Source of the DNA: Lineus longissimus
Taxonomy: Eukaryota > Nemertea > Pilidiophora > Heteronemertea > Lineidae
Direction: 5' to 3'
Length of the DNA: 64,000 bases
Assembly: GCF_910592395.1 (NCBI RefSeq)
Contig: NC_088322.1
Span: forward strand, 436,001 to 500,000
Shown: piece by piece, positions 1 to 11,019 of the stretch
Numbering within the stretch: position 1 is the first letter of the stretch
Layout: each line of letters starts with the position of its first letter
Notes under the pieces: generated by a model
What the model was told of the DNA's origin: nothing
The model's input: the letters and a program-made list of their open reading frames with translations, nothing else
The model's database searches: none
Made by a program: the position numbers and the translations under genes

Positions 1-2
1 AA

Positions 3-3000
3 CGCCTTAGCACGCACTGTGCATTCGGAGGGTCATTGCATGAAAGGCTGAGAGACCAGTTTGTGGTTGGTCTTAAAAATGAGTCGATACAGAGGAAGCT
101 ACTGACTGAACGAGACTTGTCATTTGCGAGAGCTGTTGAAATTGCTCTGGCAACAGAAACGGCATCGAAAGATGCTAAAGAGTTATCTAAAGCTAGTAGT
201 GCATCTAGTAGTGGTACTGGTAATTCTGTACAATTTGTGAAGAAACAAAGTCAACGCAAACACGGTGGAAGTGCCGCTAGTGCTAATAGTAAAACTGATA
301 CCAAGTATCAAGGTCGTTCCACTTACTGTTTCCGGTGTGGTGACAAGTCACATAAAGCGGACCGATGTGCACATAAGAACACAGAATGCAATTTTTGTGG
401 AAAGCGCGGACATTTGCGAAAAGTTTGCCTGACTGAGAAAAAGGGTAAACCACCTCCGGCTCAGCCAAAGCCGACCGGTAAGGGGGTCCATCTGGTGGAC
501 TCTGCAGAAACTCATGCAGATGAGGGATATGAACTGTTTGATTTGTATCATATGAAAACTACAGGGAGTGCGTCCGCATTTGTTACGAAGATGACCGTTA
601 ACGATCGTCAGTTGTCGATGGAAATCGACACTGGAGCCGCTGTTACATTGATGAGTGAGAAAACATTTGTCAAGGAGTTTGGGAACATTGCATGTTTAAA
701 ACCGTCAAGGTGTAGGTTGCGCACTTACACGGGCGAACCGCTGCCAGCTATAGGTAGGCTTGATGTGAAAGTCTCATATCAAGGAACATGTTATGATTTA
801 CCATTACTAGTCGTTAGGGGTGATGGTCCAACGTTACTAGGCCGTGATTGGCTGTCTGTGATTCGTTTAGACTGGAAACAAGTGTACCGTGCTGATTCAG
901 AACAGGAGGATGGTGTGCATAGGATTACTTTGGATTCAGTACTAAGTAAATACCCTGACATAGGAGACGGTCAGCTTGGCAAGGTCAAGGGCGTCAAGGG
1001 CAAGTTTTACATTGATCCTGACGTTAAACCAAAATTCTTTAAACCGCGTAGTGTAGCTTATGCGATTACAGATAAAGTTGAGACGGAGATTGATCGTTTG
1101 CGTTCCGAGAGTATACTGACTCCGGTCAAATTTGCTGACTGGGCGGCACCCATTGTTCCTGTTATGAAAGCGGATAAGAAAACTGTCCGAATCTGTGGTG
1201 ACTTTAAACTTACGGTGAACAAAGCTGCGAGGGTAGAGAAATACCCAATGCCAAAGGTCGAAGACCTGTACGCTAAGTTGGCTGGGGGCAAAAAGTTTAC
1301 TAAGCTTGATCTTAAGAATGCGTACCTACAGATTGAGTTAGAGGAAGAGTCGAAAAAGTACACTACAATAAATACCTCAAAGGGTTTGTTTCAATACAAC
1401 CGCCTACCGTTTGGGGTTAGTTCCGCTCCCGCCATTTTTCAAAGGATCATAGATTCCATTCTCAGTGGTCTCCCCTACGTCGTTGCGAGGATGGACGATG
1501 TGCTAATTTCAGGTGCATCTGATGAGGAGCATCTGGAAATTCTGGATGAGGTGCTGCGCCGACTCCATGAAGCAGGGATTAAGCTTAACATGGAGAAATG
1601 CAAATTTCTGGCGGATAGCGTCATTTACCTTGGGTACAAGATTGATGCAGAGGGTATCCACCCGGTCGAGGAGAAGGTTCGTGCAATAGCTCAAGCTCCA
1701 ACACCGATGGACGTTAAGGAGTTACGGTCTTACTTAGGTTGTTTGAACTATTATGCAAAGTTCTTACCGAACTTATCGATGGTTTTGGCTCCGCTGCATG
1801 AACTGCTTGTGAAAAATGTGCCTTTTCACTGGGGTTCTGAGCAGGAGTCAGCGTTTAGGCAATCTAAGGACTTACTACAGTCTTCACAGGTCCTGGTCCA
1901 CTACGATCCGACCAAAGACATTGTACTGTCATGTGATGCCTCGCCAAAAGGTATCGGAGCTGTGGTTTCTCACCGTTTTGAAAATGGTGACGAGCGTCCC
2001 ATTTGTTTTGCTTCGAGGACACTCACATCTGCTGAGCGTAACTATTCTCAGTTGGAGAAAGAAGCGTTATCGATTGTGTGGGGGGTGAAAAAGTTTCATT
2101 CCTATTTATACGGACATGAGTTTGTTATTTACAATGACCATAAGCCGCTAGAATCTTTACTTAGTGAGAACAAGCCTGTTCCACCTTTGGCTTCTGCGAG
2201 AATTCAACGTTGGGCTCTAACTCTTGGTGCGTATCAGTATGTTTTAAAGTACAAACCGGGTTCACAAATGTGTGCTGCTGATGCCATGAGTAGATTGCCG
2301 TTGTCTGATTCTGCTATCGAAGTGCCGTTGCCTGCTGAAACTATTGGTCTTCTGGAGTTTATGGACACTTCACCGATTGACGTTGAGCTGATCAAGTATC
2401 TCACAGGTCGCGATCCAGTGTTGTCTCGGGTGCGTCGATTTGTTAGTGCTGGTTGGCCGGAAAAAGTGGAGGAGGAACTTCGTCCATACTTCACTAGGAA
2501 ATTGGAACTGTCGGTGGAGGGCGGCTGTATTCTTTGGGGAGCACGTGTTATAGTCCCGAAAGCCGCCAGAAATCGAGTACTTGGAGTGATTCATGAAGCA
2601 CATCCGGGTATCGTGCGCATGAAAACCTTTGCTCGCCATTATGTTTGGTGGCCATGCTTGGATAAAGACTTGGAAGACAAAGTGAAACATTGTGAAGCGT
2701 GTCAGGTTAGGCGACATGCACCTGCTAAGGCATTACTTCATCCATGGGAATATCCTTCCAGGCCATGGTCCCGTCTGCATATTGACTATGCAGGGCCATA
2801 TAAGGGAAAGATGCTCTTGATAATCGTTGATGCGTATACTAAGTGGATTGAGGTACATGTCATGAACTCAAGTACTGCTGAACTGACTGTGGAGAAACTG
2901 CGTACAACATTTGCTATGTTTGGTATTCCAGATACCATTGTCAGTGATAACGGGACTAACTTTGTTAGTGAAGTGTTTCAGACTTTCATGAGTAGGAATG

Positions 3001-3779
3001 GGGTGAAACATATCAAAGTTGCGCCTAAACATCCAGCGTCAAACGGGTTAGCGGAAAGAGCCGTTCAATCTGTCAAGGAAGGTATCGATAAGTTAGTGTC
3101 AGGCTCCATTGAGACAAAAATGGCACGATTCTTGTTTAAATACCGCAGTACTCCGCATGCTACTACTGGTAGAACACCAGCGGAGATGATGTTCAACCGT
3201 CAAATTAAAACTCATCTGGATTTACTACATCCGGATGTACGTGCTACTGTTGGAGAGAAACAGGGTAAACAGAAACTGTACCACGACACTCATGCCAAGA
3301 AGCGCAATTTCGAAGTGGGTGATAAGGTCTATGTAACCAACTTCAGTAGTGGTCCTTGTTGGCTTAAGGGGGTAATCACTGAAAGGACTGGACCACTATC
3401 CTTTGTTGTGGAACTAGTAGATGGTCGCATGGTTCGCAGACATGTTGATCACATCCGCAAGCGTTATGTGCAGGAGCAAGTTGACATTGGTCCTGAACTT
3501 CCTACTGTAGGCCTACCAGCCACTGGGGCTGAATGTGACGCTAATATTGTTCCACAGCCAAGTGTGCCTGTAGTTTCTGAGGTTCCTAATGTTACTTCTA
3601 GTTCACTTAACACTCCGGTGCAAGACAGTGCTCCACCCGTTGCGGAGGACAAAAGTTCAGGTGGAAATGTTGAAAGTGCTAAGGGTGTTACACCGCTATC
3701 ACCAGTGGTGACACAACCACCGGGACCAATTCGTCGTTCCCAACGTGTTCACAAAGCACCAGAGCGTTTAGATTTGTAA
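3..3779 (+). CDS. Gag-Pol polyprotein of a Ty3/Gypsy element (5' partial)
   Basis: Open to the window edge; the first ATG-like codon is not the true start. From residue 1 at base 36: a Gag tail with two CCHC zinc knuckles (about residues 97-131), an aspartic protease with DTGA (about 198), and reverse transcriptase with FTKLDLKNAY (about 418) and an RMDD catalytic box (about 486) in place of the usual YxDD. RNase H (CDAS near 633), an HHCC integrase zinc finger (about 853-890) and an integrase core follow, with D in HIDYAG (about 915), D in VSDNGTN (about 971) and E in GLAERAV (about 1006). The frame has no stop over 1247 codons, so this copy is young. The order PR-RT-RH-IN is that of Ty3/Gypsy. 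A K02A2.6-like (Mag-type) lineage is my inference from the MDD box. Confidence 0.93.
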   Translation, partial: RLSTHCAFGGSLHERLRDQFVVGLKNESIQRKLLTERDLSFARAVEIALATETASKDAKELSKASSASSSGTGNSVQFVKKQSQRKHGGSAASANSKTDTKYQGRSTYCFRCGDKSHKADRCAHKNTECNFCGKRGHLRKVCLTEKKGKPPPAQPKPTGKGVHLVDSAETHADEGYELFDLYHMKTTGSASAFVTKMTVNDRQLSMEIDTGAAVTLMSEKTFVKEFGNIACLKPSRCRLRTYTGEPLPAIGRLDVKVSYQGTCYDLPLLVVRGDGPTLLGRDWLSVIRLDWKQVYRADSEQEDGVHRITLDSVLSKYPDIGDGQLGKVKGVKGKFYIDPDVKPKFFKPRSVAYAITDKVETEIDRLRSESILTPVKFADWAAPIVPVMKADKKTVRICGDFKLTVNKAARVEKYPMPKVEDLYAKLAGGKKFTKLDLKNAYLQIELEEESKKYTTINTSKGLFQYNRLPFGVSSAPAIFQRIIDSILSGLPYVVARMDDVLISGASDEEHLEILDEVLRRLHEAGIKLNMEKCKFLADSVIYLGYKIDAEGIHPVEEKVRAIAQAPTPMDVKELRSYLGCLNYYAKFLPNLSMVLAPLHELLVKNVPFHWGSEQESAFRQSKDLLQSSQVLVHYDPTKDIVLSCDASPKGIGAVVSHRFENGDERPICFASRTLTSAERNYSQLEKEALSIVWGVKKFHSYLYGHEFVIYNDHKPLESLLSENKPVPPLASARIQRWALTLGAYQYVLKYKPGSQMCAADAMSRLPLSDSAIEVPLPAETIGLLEFMDTSPIDVELIKYLTGRDPVLSRVRRFVSAGWPEKVEEELRPYFTRKLELSVEGGCILWGARVIVPKAARNRVLGVIHEAHPGIVRMKTFARHYVWWPCLDKDLEDKVKHCEACQVRRHAPAKALLHPWEYPSRPWSRLHIDYAGPYKGKMLLIIVDAYTKWIEVHVMNSSTAELTVEKLRTTFAMFGIPDTIVSDNGTNFVSEVFQTFMSRNGVKHIKVAPKHPASNGLAERAVQSVKEGIDKLVSGSIETKMARFLFKYRSTPHATTGRTPAEMMFNRQIKTHLDLLHPDVRATVGEKQGKQKLYHDTHAKKRNFEVGDKVYVTNFSSGPCWLKGVITERTGPLSFVVELVDGRMVRRHVDHIRKRYVQEQVDIGPELPTVGLPATGAECDANIVPQPSVPVVSEVPNVTSSSLNTPVQDSAPPVAEDKSSGGNVESAKGVTPLSPVVTQPPGPIRRSQRVHKAPERLDL

Positions 3780-4127
3780 TCAGATTGTCACTAGGCACTA
3801 TATTGTTTGCCTAAGAGTAGACTGTGTTAAGACATTGTGTTCAGGTCATAAGTTTACAATTCTGAGTTAGTTAAGTTCGTTCGAAGTTGTCTCCGCAAAT
3901 TTTCGTCCCACTATCATAGCACAGATATTTGCTTAAGTGGTTGTTTTGGAACCTACATGTAAGTGGTTCTGTGATTTTTTGTTTTCAGAGGTTTTAGTTA
4001 CCGTGTTTCACAACCAAATTTGCAGTAATTATTGGCAAGGTGTTATGTGCGGTTAATATACTAAAATATTGTCTTGTGGTGCGGAATCCTCCCAGTTGGA
4101 CTGTTCGGAAACTTAAGGGGGAGGAGA

Positions 4128-4224
4128 TGTGGTATACCGATTAGCTAGACGAAGTATGCCGAGTGGGCAGCCATTGTGTAGTGAGAGCTCGGAAATAAAA
4201 TCATTCGTTTCATGTGTTACTACA
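4128..4224 (+). repeat. 3' LTR of the first Gypsy element (right end approximate)
   Basis: The LTR begins with TGTGGTATACC directly after the purine-rich tract AAGGGGGAGGAGA, as expected for a polypurine tract. It carries AATAAA near 4195, and a plausible end is TACTACA at 4224. No 5' LTR is in the window to confirm the boundaries. At about 97 bp it is very short, so the true end could lie further right. Confidence 0.6.
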
Positions 4225-4385
4225 TTCGATTTCCTGAGTTATGATTAGCGAAGATGCTAAAGTAGGCCAAAATTGCCTGCCCTGTGCGAGATTTCGATTG
4301 TTGACGGATGACAATTTTGGTATGAAAAAGCTTGTTGGTAACCGACTAGTTGATTCAAAAGGTTTTCCCTTCTGACTCATTTCAG

Positions 4386-6102
4386 GACATACAGAAAACA
4401 GTGCCCTTGTCAATTCCTACTGACTGCAGATCGGAAAAATGACTGCCTCGTAATCAGCCAAGCCACACTCGATCATAACCACCCGTTGGAGCAGGATACG
4501 TTTGTGTCATATCCAGATGTACGTCGACTGGAAAAGAAAGAGGAGGAATTGGGACGGCTTATGTTGAACTTGTCCGTTCCGCCGAAGATGTACAGGGACA
4601 TGATGACCAAGGTTTCGGGGAAGATGTTGAAGCCGTCTGATATCAACAATCTAAAGACACGCCTGAAGAAAGAAGCAACGAAGGGAGCTTCAGATTTGTG
4701 CCGGCTGATGGAGGTGCTAGACAAGGTGCTGATAGAAAAGCCTGGGTCATCCGTCCAGTTGACAGTTGATGACGATGGACAGATAACCTGTCTATTTCTT
4801 CAGCTGCCATTTATGAAAGAGGCTGTTAGAAAGTTCCCTGAGGTTCTACTGGTCGACGCTACGTACAGGGTCAATTCCACCAAGATGCCTCTTTTTACCC
4901 TGATGGTGGAGGATGGGTATGGCTGCAGCATACCTGTTGCGCATTTCTTCGTGGGGAATGAATGTACTGCCAATTTAGATTCCGGGTTTGCTGCATGGAA
5001 GGAATCCCTGGGTGAGGAAACATTGCAGAAGAACTGTGTTGTAGTTGTGGACAAGGACTTTACCAAAATCGGTGTAGTGAAAAAATACTATCCAAAATCT
5101 CCAATACATCTTTGCCTGTTCCATGTTTTCAAAACCATGAGCAGTGAGACCAAGTCGTACGCTAAAACTGGCAGCAAGAAGAAAAGTGATTTGTTGGTGT
5201 TGATTGAAAAGATTGCCTTCGCTACAACTGAGGCTCAGTATGACAAACTGCATAATGAACTACAGAAGATCGCCCCTGCAAAGTTTTTGCAATATTATGC
5301 CAAGAACTGGCACAATTGCAGGCAGATGTGGGTTGCAGCCTGGCGAAAAGAGGCAGTGACACTTGGGAATCGCACGACGAACAGGCTAGAGTCATTCCAC
5401 CAAAAGCTGAAGATGGTCATGAAATCATCGGACTCTATGGCATCCTGCGTGGAACATTTGATCAAGTTCAGTAACTTGAAGGAAGTGGAGATGATGCACA
5501 AGAAATCTATTTCAGTGTCTTCAGTGTCATATTGTACCACCGAAATGAATGAAACCACTAGGGCCATCTATGCCAGCTGTACGCCATATGCTGCCAAGCA
5601 CATTATTGACTCTATTTCCAAAATGAAACTAATGAATGGACGGTATGCTTGTGAACGAGTAGAAGATGGATTTGACATCCGCCATGTAACGAGCAGTGAA
5701 GCATTCCACAAGCTGAATTCAGATATGAACTCCTGTTCCTGCACCTTTTCATCAACCATGCTCTTGCCATGTAAGCACATTTTCTTTGTGCGACAACAGC
5801 AAGCATGTTCCTCTCCTGTTCTACTGTATTGTGATACCCTCACTGGTGAACGATGGAAGCTACGTTCTCAGATGTTTATGTTTGAAAGTGCCACGCTCCG
5901 ACCCACAATCAGCACTGTCGCTGTTCTAAAGAAGACGAAGGAAACACGAATCCTGAATTGGAACCAGAAGTATAGTCGCGTGAATGTTATTTGCAAAGAC
6001 ATTGCTAGCGCTATGGCGCAACATGGCCAGAAAGTCTTCGATCAGTATTTGGCTCAATTTGAACGTCTACGGGAGCTTATAGTCCGCGGTAGTTCGCTTT
6101 AG
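4386..6102 (+). CDS. MULE-type transposase with SWIM zinc finger (5' exon missing)
   Basis: Recognised as a Mutator-like (MULE) transposase of the ZSWIM1/3-like kind. A pyrimidine-rich acceptor at 4384-4385 opens the exon in frame. The first residues complete a FLYWCH/FAR1-like DNA-binding domain (CPCQF ... DHNHP). Numbering from 4486, the DDE core has D124 in LLVDATY, D189 in VVVDKDF and E302 in TTNRLESFHQKLK. A SWIM finger follows with C417-x-C419 and C429-x-H431. Family knowledge: such enzymes cut and paste DNA in the nucleus. The frame ends with TAG at 6100-6102 but stays open beyond it, in the same frame, into the Ulp1 gene. Upstream exon(s) are absent; an LTR lies there instead. The catalytic residues look complete. 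Confidence 0.85.
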
Positions 6103-6711
6103 GTTGTTGAAGTCGTGCAAGAATCATCAGACTCTGATGATTCTTGCACTTCAACTGCATTCTCAATGTTCACAGACTCTGTGAACGTTGAGAATGCAGT
6201 TGAAGTGCAAGAATCATCAGACTCAGTGAACATTGAGAATGCCATGAATGCAGTTGAAGTGAAAGAATCATCAGACTCGGTGAACATTGAGGTAGAAGTA
6301 GTGGAAAGAGAAAAGTGTCCTGACCTGCTTGGTGACTCCCCCATGGTTATTGATAGCAAAAACGACTCCTCAACCAACGGTGAACAAATAGCTGATTCTG
6401 ATCTGAAAGAATACTGTCCTGACGTGCCTGTTGACTCCCCCATGGATACGGTTGATAGCAACAACAACACCTTGCCTGATTTGAACAGGTTTAACGTTGA
6501 TAGCAACAACAACACCCTGTCTCAGTCTGACTTGCAGAAGTTAAACGTTCTCCTGAGTTGTGAAGCTAAGACAGCTGCCCCATCTTCATTTTCTGAAATA
6601 CTACAAAATAGACCAGACATTCACCTGCCTGTGAAACTGAAGGTAGGAGGCCGTCCAAAGGGGAGTAAGCAATCTGGAACGCCGAAGACAAAGAAATCTT
6701 AGAAGAAACCT
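6103..6711 (+). pseudogene. Low-complexity linker between MULE and Ulp1 parts, bounded by TAG codons
   Basis: This stretch keeps the frame of the upstream transposase and of the downstream protease and is stop-free between TAG 6100-6102 and TAG 6700-6702. It encodes three imperfect Ser/Asp/Val-rich repeats (ESSDS..VN.ENA) and ends in a basic K/G/P-rich segment (GGRPKGSKQ, an AT-hook-like or nuclear-localisation type patch). Both stops are single TAG triplets with coding-like sequence on each side. The simplest reading is a once-continuous polyprotein-like gene with two nonsense changes. Stop-codon readthrough or two separate transcripts are alternatives. Confidence 0.5.
6130..6224. repeat. 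Coding palindrome, arms of about 47 bp
   Basis: Arms at about 6130-6176 and 6178-6224 are reverse complements with two mismatches seen by eye; the inner 34 bp (6142-6175 and 6179-6212) have one mismatch around a 3-base centre. The palindrome lies inside the acidic repeat of the MULE-Ulp1 linker, so both strands encode a similar Ser/Asp-rich text. Confidence 0.8.
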
Positions 6712-8974
6712 GTGGGGCCAAAAAAGAGAAAAGAGACCAAATCTGGGTGTAGGCAGAAGAAGGCTAAAACGGTGAAGAGTAAGACAGGTGCTGAAATGGC
6801 TGCAGAAAAAGACAAGATTGAAAAGAGACAGAAGTTCTTAGAAAAGTGTGAGCTGCTTGATACTGGAGTTGTACGCAGTTTGTATGACGAGTGCCTCAAA
6901 CTTGGGATAAGGTCTGCATTTCGTAGTATTAAGAGTCTCTTGTCGAGCCAGGTTACTGGTGCCTACTCCCTCCTGAATACTACCGACGAGGAAGAAATAA
7001 TTGAAACAATCCCTTACGTTGCCTGGCAGTTCAAAAAAGAAAAGACTGATGTAGATGTGCTGATGTTGGTTTCTGGTGTTCTTACCAGATCGTTTGAATA
7101 TGAAATTGACCCATTGGTGATGTTGGAAACGTTGAAAGCAGCCCCAAACCACATGAATAACTATGCCAACTACACAAGGGTAGCTGATGCAGATAAGGGA
7201 AAAGACATCAACCTTTATGTCGGCAACAACAGTTTGAAGAGAGATGACCTAAACACACTGAAACCAGAGGCGTGTTTAAATGATCAGGTATGTATTTGAT
7301 GTACTTGTTGGACTAAGAAATATATGATTTTCATTGATCACATGGAACAAAACTGTATTGGTGTATGCGTGACTACATGTTGTAAATTACATACGGTCCT
7401 GAAAAGTGAAGAATGATTTGGTGAAGCAGGACGAGACTTGATTACTAATAATGGCTACCCCTTCCGTAATTTGTTCATGAATTGTTTAACATCAACTGTT
7501 TGTTCTTCAATTTTAAGGTCACCCATGCATACCTTGATATCTTGTCGAAGGAAGTGAATACGGAGAAACCAACAGTTCATGTTCTTCCAAGCTTCCTGGC
7601 CGTGATGTGGGAGAAGAATGACACATCTTCTTGGTTATATAAGCAGGTACAGATGTAGTGTAGTTTTGTTCATTCTGCTGTATCTAAATACTGTTATTTT
7701 ACTGGCATGACAATACAATACAAACATACGTACTTTGGCAGAATTGTGACTAAATGTTTGATGAAAGGATGAAAATATTCCCGGGATGCTTTCTGCTTCA
7801 CATGATTCAAACATGATTTGCAATAATTTTACAGCAAATACATGTATCAGACAGCCCTATGTATCAGACACCCCCAACATGTATCAGACACCCCCAAAAT
7901 TATGTGGCATTTTGAGTTTTTTATTCTCATTCAGTCATTGCCATTCTTTGTGTATTTTCAGATTCCACTGAGTAAGTTCAAATGGGTTCTTTTGCCCATT
8001 TGCACTAATGAACACTGGGTTCTCCTAGTTGCTGATATGGTAAATCATTCCGTTGGTGTGTTGGATTCACTGGATTTGCCTGACAGAAGATTCGAGTTGT
8101 ACTTAACATCTTGGAGGTGAGTACCTTTCGGGTCTACTTTTGTGTGATGAACTTGCTGCTATTTGCATTTTCATTTGGTATGCATGAAAACTAACTTACA
8201 ATATTGCACCAAAAGTTCATATCCAGAATGCATTGAAAGTCAGATCCATTAAGTTCACTGTTTCCACTTGCAGGTTATTCATGATTGCACGCGGTGACGA
8301 CACTGAATGGACTGTGGCAAAGTACATGTGTAGCAAGCAGGATGATAACACAAGTTGTGGGGTGTTTGTCATGATGGTAAGTGATTCCGAGGACAAGCTA
8401 ATAGTACTTAAGTTAAGATCGAAAACTCTTAGATAACTTTCAGACCATTCAACAAAACATAACAACAAAATCTTCACTCCTGGTTTGTCATGTGTACATG
8501 TATGAGTTACATCTAACATGTACATGATGTAGGTCAGTTTTTGTAAAATTTGTAGTGGTGGAAAAGACTTGGGGTATGACATGTATGAGTTGTATATACC
8601 CAACAGCAAATATAGTAGTTTGAGAACACTGCAACTGGGGACAAGTGTAAAGTTCCATGGCTTTATACACGTGTTTCTTATAATTGTTTTTGTTTAATTT
8701 CAAGAATGCAGAGTCGCTGTTGAAAGGTGTTCCTCCGTTTGTGATGAGGCAGTGGCATTGTGATGGTTACCGAAGATACGCCCTAGGAAAACTACTAAGT
8801 CATGCCAAAACGAATGATGAAATCATCTGCGATATGCCATTCTGCAACAAGCCATCAGGAGAGGATATTGCATGGTTGCAATGTGACTACTGCAATCGGT
8901 GGTTCCACAATGAATGTGTTGCGTTAGCTGAAACTCCAGCCGTTTACAAGTGCCTTATTTGTATGGTGTACTAG
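6712..8974 (+). CDS. Ulp1-type (C48) cysteine protease with C-terminal PHD finger, five exons
   Basis: Exons 6712-7287 (in frame with the upstream MULE part), 7518-7646, 7962-8116, 8274-8376 and 8705-8974 join at consensus GT-AG sites with matching phases. The protease shows catalytic His in NEHWVLLV (8013-8015), Asp in VLDSL (8064-8066) and Cys in TSCGVF (8356-8358), the order of the Ulp1/SENP fold. The last exon carries a PHD finger (C-x4-C ... CDYC ... WFHNEC ... CLIC). Family knowledge: Ulp1 enzymes process SUMO or similar modifiers, and Ulp1 genes are carried by some MULE elements. The substrate here is unknown. It probably belongs to one transposon gene with the upstream transposase. 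All catalytic residues are present; the TAG at 6700-6702 just upstream is the defect. Confidence 0.82.
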
Positions 8975-9017
8975 TATGGTGTACTAGAACTCTACTCTAA
9001 CTACTGCTGATGTTAGG

Positions 9018-9880
9018 TTTGGGCTTCTGCCACATAATATTGCGTCAAAGCCTAGTGCGGGGGCTCCACCAGTCAAAGCCTAGTGTAGGCTTCATATTTC
9101 TTTTAACTCTATACTGCTGATGTTAGTTTTAACTTGTTTTGGGCTTCTGCCACATAATATTGCTCCACCAGTCAAAGCCTAGTGCGGGAGCTCCACCAGT
9201 CAAAGCCTAGTGTAGGCTTCATATCTTTTAACTCTAATACTGCTGATGTTAGTTTTAACTTGTTTTGGGCTTCTGCCACATAATATTGCTCCACCAGTCA
9301 AAGCCTAGTGCGCGGGGCTCCACCAGTCAAAGCCTAGTGTAGGCTTCATATCTTTTAACTCTATACTGCTGATGTTTGTTTTAACTTGTTTTGGGCTTCT
9401 GCCACATAATATTGCTCCACCAGTCAAAGCCTAATGCAGAGCTCCACCAGTCAAAGCCTAGTGTAGGCTTCATATCTTTTAACTCTATACTGCTGATGTT
9501 AGTTTTAACTTGTTTTGGGCTTCTGCCACATAATATTGCTCCACCAGTCAAAGCCTAGTGCGGGGCTCTACCAGTCAAAGCCTAGTGTAGGCTTCATATC
9601 TTTTAACTCTAATACTGCTGATGTTAGTTTTAACTTGTTTTGGGCTTCTGCGACATAATATTGCTCCACCAGTCAAAGCCTAGTGCGGGAGCTCCACCAG
9701 TCAAAGCCTAGTGTAGGCTTCATATCTTTTAACTCTATACTGCTGATGTTTGTTTTAACTTGTTTTGGGCTTCTGCCACATAATATTGCTCCACCAGTCA
9801 AAGTCAAAGTGTAGGCTTCATATTTCTTTTGACAAAACTGCTGATGTTAGTTTTATCATTCTTGTTTGGTTTTATCTGTC
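9018..9880. repeat. Tandem repeat, period about 125 bp, seven units
   Basis: The word GGGCTTCTGC recurs at 9021, 9141, 9267, 9393, 9517, 9642 and 9767 (spacings 120-126). Within most units CACCAGTCAAAGCCTAGTG occurs twice, giving an internal sub-repeat. The array starts about 40 bases after the Ulp1-PHD stop codon, so it may be transcribed as its 3' UTR. No coding potential seen. Confidence 0.9.
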
Positions 9881-10690
9881 ATATACTGTAACTGCTCCTC
9901 ATAGCCATCCATTGAAGAACCGTCATTTGCAGAACTTGGCAATGGGATGGCCTAGATAAGCAGCTATAGTACATGTGCAGGACTTAAGCCCAGTGTAGGC
10001 TTCATATTTTTTTAACAATACTGCTGATGTCAGCTTTATCATTTTCGTTGGCTGTAACTGCTCCATCCTGTGTTTAGAAAAACCTTTAATGAGTCAAACA
10101 TTTACATTGTAGACCCGACCCTTCATTAGTAGAACTTGACAATGTGATGGCTTAGAGGTGCAGTTACAGTAGGCCAACAGTCTTCATATCATGTTTTAGC
10201 AATACTGTCTGCTTATGTGAGCTGTTTTAATTTTTGTTGAAACATGTGTACATGTACTAGTATATCAGCTTACTGCCTCCATATTTCTCTGAACATAACT
10301 AATTGAGAACAGTAATATTGTAATATTTGCATTTTCATTCGTGTTGATGAATATTTCAATCATAGAATACAATACCGGTATTGAATGCTCTCTATAAAAA
10401 CTACTTTTTTATAAGGAATAAGTAATGATAACCATAAGGAATTATTGAAATCCTATTTGTTTCGTTGCTTGTTTGCTTTTATTCACATTGCTACACTGTG
10501 CGGTCAGTCTGTACCAATAGGAATTGGCAGGTTGCCCCCTCCTGCTGCTACACTTCAGAATGAGACTAGATAGAGAAATTCATGAAAGATGGTGAAGCCA
10601 CTTGACTTGGCCGGTTTCCCCTGATGCCCCATCCTGCTACACTACTCGACAATCCTACATGTATAGAGGAGTGTCATCCCTTCCCTGCCC
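9881..10690. other. Decayed copies of the 125-bp repeat, then unannotated sequence
   Basis: Diverged pieces of the same unit (AGGCTTCATAT and ACTGCTGATG words) continue to about 10230. From there to 10690 the sequence is AT-rich, with no ORF, splice pattern or repeat that I can support. Confidence 0.5.
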
Positions 10691-10760
10691 ACCTAGTATA
10701 AATTGGGGTCAATGGACAATAACACCATAGTAACCATTGTAGACAGCTTTGGGAAAGCAA

Positions 10761-10812
10761 CCAACCTCGTCCCCAGGTGTCTTTTAAAGGGGGCCCCTGG
10801 AGACGAGGTTGG
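10761..10812. repeat. Short palindromic MITE-like element
   Basis: A 17-base arm at 10761-10777 (CCAACCTCGTCCCCAGG) is answered by its reverse complement at 10796-10812 with one mismatch, around an 18-base centre. I recall small foldback repeats of this CCAACCTCGTC type as common in marine invertebrate genomes; this is memory, not a search. Confidence 0.7.
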
Positions 10813-11019
10813 ATGGAAGTATCGATTGGTTCCTGATTTCTCCGCTAGGGTAGGAAAGGATTGGATCGGTAATGGCAATCTCCAACGCAGAGGTCAGTGC
10901 AATTTAAAAAGCGGAACACTTGGCACGGCGCGGTTGCGGTAATGGCTCAATTTTATTCGTTTCTTTATCGATCTGGAGCGAAGTTTTCAATGACCTATTT
11001 GAATGAGGTTATTGAACAC

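Larger units (their letters stand above)
1..4224 (+). mobile_element. Ty3/Gypsy LTR retrotransposon, 5'-truncated by the window edge
   Basis: The element runs from inside gag at the left edge to a short 3' LTR. It holds one long gag-pol frame, about 350 bp of non-coding sequence after the pol stop (3780-4127, no ORF or motif seen), a purine-rich tract ending at 4127 and the LTR. The 5' LTR and gag start lie outside the window. It lies directly against the intron side of the MULE-type gene that follows, whose first exon is missing. The Gypsy element may therefore have landed in that gene's first intron or replaced its 5' end. Confidence 0.9.

Noticed and set aside
9018-9880. Regular spaced repeats considered as a CRISPR array
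   Set aside because: Unit of 125 bp with no short repeat/unique spacer pattern, and eukaryotic context.
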